A DNA stretch of 50,000 nucleotides from Chromera velia. Its lineage: Eukaryota > Sar > Chromeraceae. The notes beneath the pieces are model-generated. The model had not been told where the DNA came from and did no database searches. It saw nothing but the letters and a program-made list of their open reading frames with translations. Position numbers and translations under genes: made by a program. Below, piece by piece: positions 42,907-50,000 of this stretch (positions are counted from its first letter, which is position 1; every line of letters starts with the position of its first letter). Location of the stretch: the NCBI GenBank assembly GCA_018398765.1, contig JAHBMJ010003894.1, positions 9,636 through 59,635 on the forward strand. The letters are read 5' to 3'.

Positions 42907-44739
42907 TTTTCTGTTGGCCCTTCCTCAGTGGGCACAAAAGAAATGAGAGAGTCACAAGAAATCTTCACCAGTTTAATCCGTCTCCTTCCCGGACTTTTCT
43001 CCGTCTCCTTTATTGACGGAGCGAATGAATGCAGAGGAGGCAAACAAACCAACGACACTGCTCAAGAAAATGAATGTGAGTAGCGGAATGCGTTGAGCGT
43101 TTCTACAAATTTCTTTTTGTCAACTTCTGTGTTCAGAAAATGTTTCACACGCAAATCCAGTTTCGGGATCACACCCCGTTATTGATGTAAACCCGCGCTC
43201 ACGGCCAAAGTTGGGTACCATTCAGCTGCCTTCCTGCCTTTCGGAACAATCGAATTGCATGGACACTTTCAAAGACCATTGCGATTCCGAGCAGCGTCGA
43301 ACGCCTTTGCGTTCATAGATCGCAGGTTTTGACTCCTTCCTTCCCCGTCAAAACACAAGTATAGAAATTAAGGATGCCTCCACAGGTTCGGTGGCCGAGC
43401 GCGGGCTTTTGCATGTGCGAAGCCGCGGGGGCCTGGGGCCTGGGGGGGGCGCGGACCCGCGGCCTGCGCGCGCATGCATACAAGGCGCGAGCTTCTGACG
43501 AAGCGCACCTTGTCCCTGCCGGAGGCTTTTTAACATGAATAGTCAGACAGCAAGCTACATATAGCATCTAGTAGCTTCAAAGTTCTACTATAGCTTAATT
43601 CAAGCATTATAACTTTAAGCGCATTCAGTTCTACTTAGTTCTACTATAGCTTAATTGAGAGCAACTGCAATTTCTAGTTTGCAAACCATTTATTTTTTTT
43701 TTTCAGGTTGAACATAAAACTACAATCTATTAACAATTTTGAACTAAAGTGCTCTAAGGACCTCCCTGAACCTAACCACCACTTGAAAGTTCAAGCCGCA
43801 TTTTTGGATAAGCTTGAAAGTCCGTGTCGCAGGCGTAGATCATTTACGGTGTCTTGAAAGTAAAAACAGCATATCTGGACGATGCCTTGACCGTTTATGC
43901 CACAAGCATAGATCATGTTAGGGTTCAGGCCTAAGTCAGACATCTGCGCAACAGTCTGTACAGAGGAACTGAGACTGGGGGAAGTAGGCTAGGAAGCAAG
44001 CCGACAGCGCTAGGCTAAGTACACAGCAATGATAGTAGAAGCAGCGTACTCAGAACATTCAACGTCAAGAAGTCTGGATCTAGAACGACTGACCTTAATC
44101 CAAGCATTCCGACTTCTATCTTCTCAATCTATTGCCATCTACGTTGTGTCGATCGAGAAGATGCAACTATTTGGATCGACACGTTACATGTACACAGAAT
44201 CGGCTGTCTCTCAATCGGCTAATTACCGACTATCATGAATCGGGTTTCTTCGTCCACTGTTGTCATGAAGAGGCAATCATTCAATCATTCACGTCTGCAT
44301 GTACATGAATGAAATCTGCATATATTGACTCGCGCATGCAAATCGTTAGATCATCATGGATAGCGGCGGCGGGCGTCGCACATGCAGTGGCCCGCGCGTC
44401 CGTCCACCCCCGCGCACACTAACAATCACCCCCTTCGTTCTAGAGGTGACACTGCTTAATCGAAAGAACGAACACTCAAGTGCAAATCAAGAAAACAAAA
44501 GCAATGAAATCATACAATTATGCATTCAAAGAAATCATTATGCATTTTGCAAGAATTTGGTTTGTGTGTTTGCCCTCTAAAATCCAGTCTCTATCCAGCA
44601 AACTGCAGCCCCCAACTCAGTAAGGCATTCAAGAACGTATTCGAGCTTTCCCTGCATTCTTAGTTCTGACTTACACTGTTTAGATGCTAGCTGGTGTAAG
44701 AGGGACTAACTGTCTTACACAACCAAAACTTCTGGCTTC
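42907..44739. other. Intergenic: SET gene upstream region and retroelement flank
   Basis: The first few hundred bases should contain the SET gene promoter, with no obvious core motif. A GC-rich patch lies at 43385-43520. A 20-bp direct repeat (AGTTCTACTATAGCTTAATT) occurs at 43581-43600 and 43637-43656, in AT-richer DNA that could belong to a retroelement LTR or another mobile remnant. An 8-bp inverted repeat, GTGTAAGA/TCTTACAC, sits at 44694-44720 next to the RNase H remnant. No protein gene is supported. Confidence 0.5.
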
Positions 44740-44749
44740 TTTTCTGAAA

Positions 44750-44960
44750 GCTTACTCATGAAATGTGTGATTCCGAATGCAGCTTTCACGCCCTCCCTCA
44801 TTGCTAACAACTCTGCTGACGTCGTGTTCCCCAGCTTTCTCGCTTCTTTCTTGGAGTACTACAACAAGGTGTTCTCTTCTCCCACCTCTTTTAAATTAGT
44901 CAAAGCAGAGCGAGGAACTAGCTGCATTTCATACGTACCCCAGACACCCTTCCTTCTTAT
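44750..44960 (-). pseudogene. Copia RNase H remnant
   Basis: One reading frame gives YSKKEARKLGNTTSAELLAM and continues REGVKAAFGI, matching the W.SKKQ..V..SSAEAE..A segment of Copia RNase H. It is preceded by a stop and has no upstream Asp motif that I could place. It marks the 3' end of the coding part of the element. Confidence 0.6.
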
Positions 44961-45141
44961 GCAATTCATATGATGCATCAACCCAAACAAGCAATACAAA
45001 GTCATCACAAAGAAAAACGAGTTCTAGGGGTCAAGACGACTCCCTTACATACCAGAGGGCTTTTTCTGTTGTACGTAGGGTGTATGGAGATAGCTTTATG
45101 TTCGAACATGACAGATAACAGAAAAAGAAATTCAAATGAGG

Positions 45142-46080
45142 CTATGATCTTACCCCCCACCCGAGTGCCCCCATATTGCTCTGTTGCTCAGCACAGAGCG
45201 AAAGGTCAACTTCCTCTTCTGAGGGCAAAAGAAGGTCTCGCTCGGTCAGTGTCTTTCTGGACTGAGGGGGAACAGAAGAAGCGGCTTCCTGCAAGTAATT
45301 CCCCTGGTCAAGCAGCATGCGACCCTCAACTATACGGACAGACATCCCTATGTATGCATGAAGGGATTCATCATTCATCCTCACTGGCTCGTCTATTTCG
45401 AAAAGAGAACGAATCGCTTGCATTTCCTTCATCACGTCTGGTGTGAAAGCGAAAAGGTCATCTACATGCATCACTAACATACCAACTGGCTTTTTGTTCT
45501 TGTCTCTCTTGACTAAAATTGACTCAGCTATCTCTTCCCATCCCAGTTCCTTCACTCTCTTCTTGAAGTACTGTATGTCTAGACTGTATGTACACGCGAG
45601 GGCTATCCTTCAAGCCGTAAACAGCTTTCAAAATACGCATACACACACCAGGATGCAAACCAAGATAGACAGAAACAGGCAAGTCAGAAGGGAGTCAAAG
45701 CCATACCTCACCATTCTTTCCATCGAGAGGGGCTTGGAGGAAAGCAGTGGAGATGTCTGCCTTCGCTGCCTGAAGCTTACAAAAAAGGGCCCATACCTAG
45801 GCCCATACATTGTCAAACGCCGCACGGGAGAGAAAGGAGCTCGCACTGCCAGAGAAGGTCTCCACGAAGCCGTTATCTCTGGCGTCCTGGAAGCATTTGG
45901 CAACAAGACGGGATTTCGCAACGTTTCGTAACCCGCTCCTCCCCCTTTAGCTTCCACATGCGTACCCACCCGAGAGTGATTGGCTTCACCCCCGGTCTCA
46001 GATGCTGCGTCTAACTGGAGAGATCAAAGACACCATATAGAGCCCAACGCACCAATTCTTTCTTGTCAGACTCCACGTAA
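45142..46080 (-). pseudogene. Copia reverse transcriptase, interrupted
   Basis: Successive pieces in different frames read KADISTAFLQAPLDGKNGEVWL (split here only by numbering; 45695-45760), then a TGA at 45695-45697, LKAVYGLKDSPR, and VGMLVMHVDDLFAF with the catalytic VDD near 45455-45475. These are the TAFL, YGLKD.PR and YVDD landmarks of Copia RT. At least one stop and more than one frame change show it is inactive. Confidence 0.82.
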
Positions 46081-46332
46081 CTCCCTGCTACAATCTCTTC
46101 TGGAGTAGTAAGGATATGTTCTTTTACATTTTTTTCTTTTTTCATGAGCTTTCTTGCTTTCTCTGCCTTTAAAGCCATGCACGCGACTTGGAAGTGTCTA
46201 TCCAGCGCTCCTGCCTTCCTTACCTCTTCTCTGGCTCTTTTTTCTTTCTTTCTTTCTCTGAAAGATGATTGCTTTTTTCTCTTTCCTTCCTTTGCTTTTC
46301 TAATCGAGAAAATCTGTACGGTAGACCTCCTT

Positions 46333-47460
46333 TTAAATCTGCTCTACAACTGGGTCAACATCAATTAGCATGACGTCGTCATTATCAGGCACAGGATTGG
46401 AAGAGATGACAGCACGGTCAGAGGATAGAAAAGACTCTGCAGAAGTATCAGGAGCAGACTGAGGAGGGACGGAAGAGGAAGGAGGCTCAGATTCATCCAA
46501 ACGAGAAAGGTCTGCTGGAATGCCACCCCCGACAGGAGGATCGAAACGCTCTACGATGTCTTGCTGCTTGACATGGTGCTCGATTTCTTTCGGCTTCCAT
46601 TTTCTATTCTCGTCTTTATTGAATCTGGCTACCTTCAATCCTTGCTCTTACTTTGCTCCTTCTCGAACAATGCGACCAGGCCAAAGGGCACCGTCTGTGT
46701 TCCTTGCTAGCACCCACCTGCCTGCTTGGCGGCGAGGATGCTTATTTCCGTTTTCATCATGCAGCTGGAAAGGCTCTGTTTTGAGAAAAGAAGAATCTGG
46801 CTCGACGTCTTCCCCTCCTGAATGCAGATCAACTGTTAGAACATCCGGAGTCTCATCATCATCATCACGGACAGATGAACGCGGCCATCCACCAGACTCT
46901 TCTTCAACTTTCTTTTCTTTCCTTACCTCTCTCCATTTCTGTACTTCGTCCACACCCAACCACTTCTCAAGCTTAACATGCTGTGGATATACACGTAAAG
47001 GGACCCATCGACCCCCCCACAACACAATGAACGAACAGACCTGCGGGCCCTGTACCCCCCTGAAGAGTGCTCGCTCACTCTTTGAAAGATGGTCCGCTGA
47101 ACCTGCAAGATCTATCACATGAACCTCATCCCTCATTACGATTGGGGACACTCCACACGTATGACCGAAAATCAAAGAATTAGGAGACATGCCTGTCTTG
47201 CTGTAAACGACATCACCTAACTGATTAGCAACGCCGAAGAGAAAGGCAGGCCACAAAGAAAGAGGAAGATGGAGCTGAATCAAAGTCTTTCTGAAAAGAG
47301 AGATGACAGTTGAGTTCACACGTTCAACATCTGACTGAACCTCAGGGCTGAAAGGGAGACCCCTCTCATGGTGAAGACCCATGTCATCACATGCCGCTGC
47401 GTACCCGATCTCGTCTTCTTCTTTGACAAACTTACCCCCGTTGTCTGTCTAAATGATAAG
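46333..47460 (-). pseudogene. Copia integrase core C-terminal part and linker
   Basis: Near 47400-47450 the strand reads TDNGGKFV, the second catalytic Asp motif (TDNG..F), preceded by a TAG. It continues with LPFSPEVQSDVERVNSTV, matching the S.P..P..NG..ER.N motif with the catalytic Glu, then LPLSLWPAFLFGVAN and TGMSPNSLIFG, typical of Copia integrases. An acidic C-terminal extension and an Asp/Pro-rich linker (to 46333) precede the RT. Confidence 0.8.
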
Positions 47461-47496
47461 GGGCTTTCCGAAACCGCGAACCTGCTATCTGCGCAC

Positions 47497-48303
47497 CTAC
47501 TGACGAAGGTGTTGCACTGTGTGGCGCTTTTTATGAAGTGCAGAGAGAGAAACTTTCTTGACCCCGCCATAAACGATCACTGAAATGTAACGAAATCCTC
47601 CCACACCTTTCGTCCGCATCTCCTTTAAGTCATGAAAGATGACTTGGTTGAAGGGGGCGCGCTCCTTCGCATGCTGCGGCTGCTTCGACTTTTGGGCTGG
47701 TTTGTCACCTTTGGCTGCGGATGAGGTTTTCTCTTCAATGGAAAAACGAACACGCTTTACTGCTTGCTTCTTCTCTCCCAACTTTTCCTTTTTCAAAATC
47801 CCTTTTGCAGGGATTCTTTCCTTTCTCTGATTGACTGACTTGCATGCTTCGTACAAATCCCTTACATCTCTGCACTCTTGAGGGGAGAAGGAAAGAGGCA
47901 CGCCTTTTTCTTCTAGAGTCTTCTCAAGACGAGCGCCCACAGAATGTGCAAGTCGGGAATGCAACACATAGAGCAGGTATTGCTTCCTCTCTGCAGGAAG
48001 GGCTTCTGCAGAACGAGCCTCTGCAGAGAGAGAGGAAGAGTCAAAAACATTCTTCTTCCAGGCATCAAGGGGCGCAGTCATCTGTGCGGCTGCTGCTGCT
48101 TCATCGTTTTTGCAGAGGCGGAGAGCTGGTATCCGTCCCGATCGCTCAACGGGGGCCCGAAAGCTCCTGCCCTCGGTGTCAGTCAACCTGACATAGCTGC
48201 GACGCCTCTGTCTCGTCGAAAGGAAAATCTCCTTCTCTGCACAGGGGAGGAGACCTCTGCCGACGGAAAGGTGAATAGCTCCCTCCTCTGGAACCTGCTT
48301 CAC
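47497..48303 (-). pseudogene. Copia GAG-pre-integrase and integrase N-terminal part
   Basis: A 268-codon frame. LHSRLAHSVGARLEKTLEEKG matches the LH.RLGH element of the GAG-pre-integrase domain. VIFHDLKEMRTKGVGGFRYI fits the first catalytic Asp region of the integrase core (D....G..Y). The spacer between them is Lys-rich. The zinc-binding Cys pair is not evident. The frame ends at 47497, where a frameshift separates it from the rest of the integrase. Confidence 0.65.
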
Positions 48304-48318
48304 CTTCCTGAACTCATC

Positions 48319-48771
48319 TCAAACAGGGAAATGGAAGAGGTGCACGTTGTCAGTGACGAAAGGAAACGCTTCGGGGCCACCCTTTGCGGCGAGGTTGAAC
48401 TCCATGCGCCTTTTCTTTTGACCAACCGAGTACTTTGCAAACTTCTCATTGAGTAGTCCGAACGTACAGCCGGTGTCTGGCAGCAACTCGTCGTCTGCAT
48501 CTGCCTTCGAGAGCATGCACGCTCTCAAAGTTTTTGTCTGCACACGAAAAGCACAAGAAAAAGAAGGTGTAGCACCCAACTCTTTGGACGCAGAAGTTGC
48601 TGCCGTTGCTGTTGACAATAAATTGACTGACTGGGGGAGCTTAGTGGCCTTGCCTTGCCGAGGTCTATCGAAGCGTCTCGCTCCCCTGACAGATGCTCTC
48701 GGTCCTGCAACCATTCCTATCGTCAGCGCTCTCCCAAGCCAGTGCATGTTCCGGAACGTCGCCCAAACCAT
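48319..48771 (-). pseudogene. Copia aspartic protease region
   Basis: Contains ELLPDTGCTFGLL, with the DTG active-site triad near 48469-48477, in the position of the Copia retropepsin between gag and integrase. The open frame of 150 codons starts at an internal Met, not a true gene start. Cys after DTG replaces the more usual Ala/Ser. Confidence 0.65.
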
Positions 48772-48984
48772 GCGTACATGTTCCCTTAAGACCTCCTGGC
48801 CCCAGGAATCCTTTACTGCTCCCTTCCCCTATCGTTCCCTCAAAGAAGAAACAACAAACGCAGGTTGCAGTCGCTCATTCAGACTGGAAGTCTTGAAAGA
48901 CCCACCTGACCGGCCCAAAAAACCAAATCACAGTCTAAGCCCAAGTCGCTGTCCACCAGATCGGGACAGGAGGACTCGGAATCA

Positions 48985-49180
48985 GAGCGGCGGGAGGAGG
49001 AAGGTGAGCTTTGGGAATGCTGCTCAGCGGGGCGTCCGCTCTCCTTCTTCCCTATAGGAGAATTCTTCTTCTTGGGGCAGCACCGGGCGAAGTGACCAGT
49101 CTTTCTACCCCCCCCCCACTCGGTCTTGCACTCGCTCTTGGAGGTAGGGCAGTAGTCTGGGCTGCGGTGAATGAAACTAT
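48985..49180 (-). pseudogene. Copia nucleocapsid zinc-knuckle remnant
   Basis: Reading across a frameshift at a run of Cs on the plus strand (about 49109-49119) gives a CCHC-like series ending TGHFARCCPKKK, followed by a Ser-rich segment. This resembles the retroviral-type knuckle C-x2-C-x4-H-x4-C with imperfect spacing. Confidence 0.45.
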
Positions 49181-49238
49181 AGTTGTTGCACTTCGTTCCC
49201 TATGCTTTGCCTGCAGTCTCTTCAGACGGCTTCACCTG

Positions 49239-50000
49239 CTACTTTTTCTTCTTCCCCTTGGGCTTCTTTGTACCCTTCTTTCCGGAATCCCGCTTCTCAG
49301 CGGCACTCCCGAACTCATGTCCACTCCCTGACTCCTTCTTTGAACCCTTAAACTCAGCACCGTGAAGAGCGGACTTGTAGGCGAGTGCGTCTGCCTTGCG
49401 GTCGGCAAACGGACGGATGTCGGAGTAGGTCAGGGAGTCGATATCTTTCTTTAACTCCATCGCGGCCTTCTCTGCGATGTCTGTCCACTCATAGGTGAGG
49501 AACAGACGCTTCACGCCTAGTTTCACGCAGAGTTTCTTCGTGTCCTTGTCCGTTGGAGTGAAGCCCTTAGCACCGGAAGAACGAATGACCTTGTCCAGTC
49601 TGCGCAACACTTCCTTCAGTGTCTCCCTCTTCTCCTTCTCACGGCGAAGAGAATGGAAATTCTCCTCAGTGATGGTCTTCTTGATAGGTTTGTCTTTCAA
49701 GTAGTGATTAATCACGGTGTCGAGCAGTTTGTCAGTCTCGTGGCCCTGGGCTGCTGCTGTGTGGACGTCTTTACGGACTCCAAGCTCTTTAAAGTCCAAA
49801 AAGGCATGAAGCAGGGCGCATTTGTAGATCTCGATCAGGAGGTTGGCATCGGGGTGATATCGGGTGGACAGAAAGAGGCTAGACTGTGTCTTCTAGTCAT
49901 CCATCCAGTTGTCCAGATGGGTAGCCTTCAGCGACTTCACCTTGGGAACCCAGGAGAAATCAGGCGGCTTTAGAGCAGCCGGGGGAGCAGAAGATGCAGC
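49239..50000 (-). pseudogene. Copia gag, 5' partial, with internal stop
   Basis: A continuous frame enters from the right edge and contains one TAG at 49893-49895, then runs through a charged, helical region (TPTDKDTKKLCVKLGVKR) to a Lys-rich end and stop at 49239-49241. Composition and position fit a Copia capsid protein. The stop may be decay, or the gag N-terminus may be shorter than assumed. Confidence 0.6.

Larger units (their letters stand above)
44740..50000 (-). mobile_element. Degenerate Ty1/Copia-type LTR retrotransposon
   Basis: On the minus strand the order is gag, zinc knuckle, protease, integrase, reverse transcriptase, RNase H. Integrase before RT is diagnostic of Copia rather than Gypsy. 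The 5' end lies beyond the window. In-frame stops and frameshifts occur in several parts, so this copy is not autonomous. I could not identify LTRs; the 3' end should be near or below 44740. Confidence 0.88.

Noticed and set aside
1-50000. CRISPR arrays, rRNA, tRNA, riboswitches, prokaryotic operons
   Set aside because: No spacer-repeat pattern, cloverleaf or rRNA-like tract recognised by eye; the genes are intron-rich and eukaryotic. A covariance-model scan would be needed to exclude small RNAs.

Overview
This is a window of nuclear DNA from an intron-rich eukaryote, most likely a unicellular protist. A chromerid or other alveolate alga is my best guess: the genes have many short introns, there are tetranucleotide satellites, Copia retrotransposon debris, large regulatory proteins, and two-component domains fused to an animal-type cyclic nucleotide phosphodiesterase. 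The lineage is an inference from style, not from a marker gene. I found no bacterial-type operons, CRISPR arrays, rRNA or tRNA genes.

Layout. Positions 1-1815 (minus) hold scattered exons of a gene that runs off the left edge, with a large GTCA-type satellite in an intron. Positions 3170-7940 (plus) hold a five-exon gene for a predicted type I membrane protein: signal peptide, seven RCC1 repeats, long Thr-rich stalk, globular region, one membrane helix and cytoplasmic tail. Positions 7941-10458 are non-coding with an AT-rich island. Positions 24780 down to 10459 (minus) hold a gene I could assemble into 32 exons that keep phase throughout (about 1493 aa): two-TM sensor, histidine-kinase-like module, receiver-like module, linker and a complete 3',5'-cyclic nucleotide phosphodiesterase. 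Positions 24781-26419 hold paired TA tracts, a cluster of GGCCYGTCAAA motifs and a second AT-rich island. Positions 42906 down to 26420 (minus) hold a 21-exon gene (about 3065 aa) for a PHD/ePHD-AWS-SET-postSET chromatin methyltransferase with a further PHD-like finger and AT-hooks. From about 44750 to the right edge (minus) lies a decayed Ty1/Copia element in the order gag, protease, integrase, reverse transcriptase, RNase H.

The main discovery candidate is the sensor/histidine kinase/receiver/phosphodiesterase fusion. Every catalytic motif I looked for in the phosphodiesterase is present, whereas the expected phospho-His, the HATPase N-box Asn and the receiver acidic residues look replaced. 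It resembles a Dictyostelium RegA-type phosphorelay collapsed into one receptor that may signal without phosphotransfer. A second theme is splicing. Nearly half of the inferred 5' splice sites have C at +3 (GTCAGT is the commonest), and many introns continue from the donor as tandem copies of the donor tetramer. In two cases these became arrays of 400-575 bp that stay open in the upstream exon's reading frame.

Exon boundaries were read by eye from GT/AG sites, codon phase and family motifs. Those marked tentative need transcript evidence.
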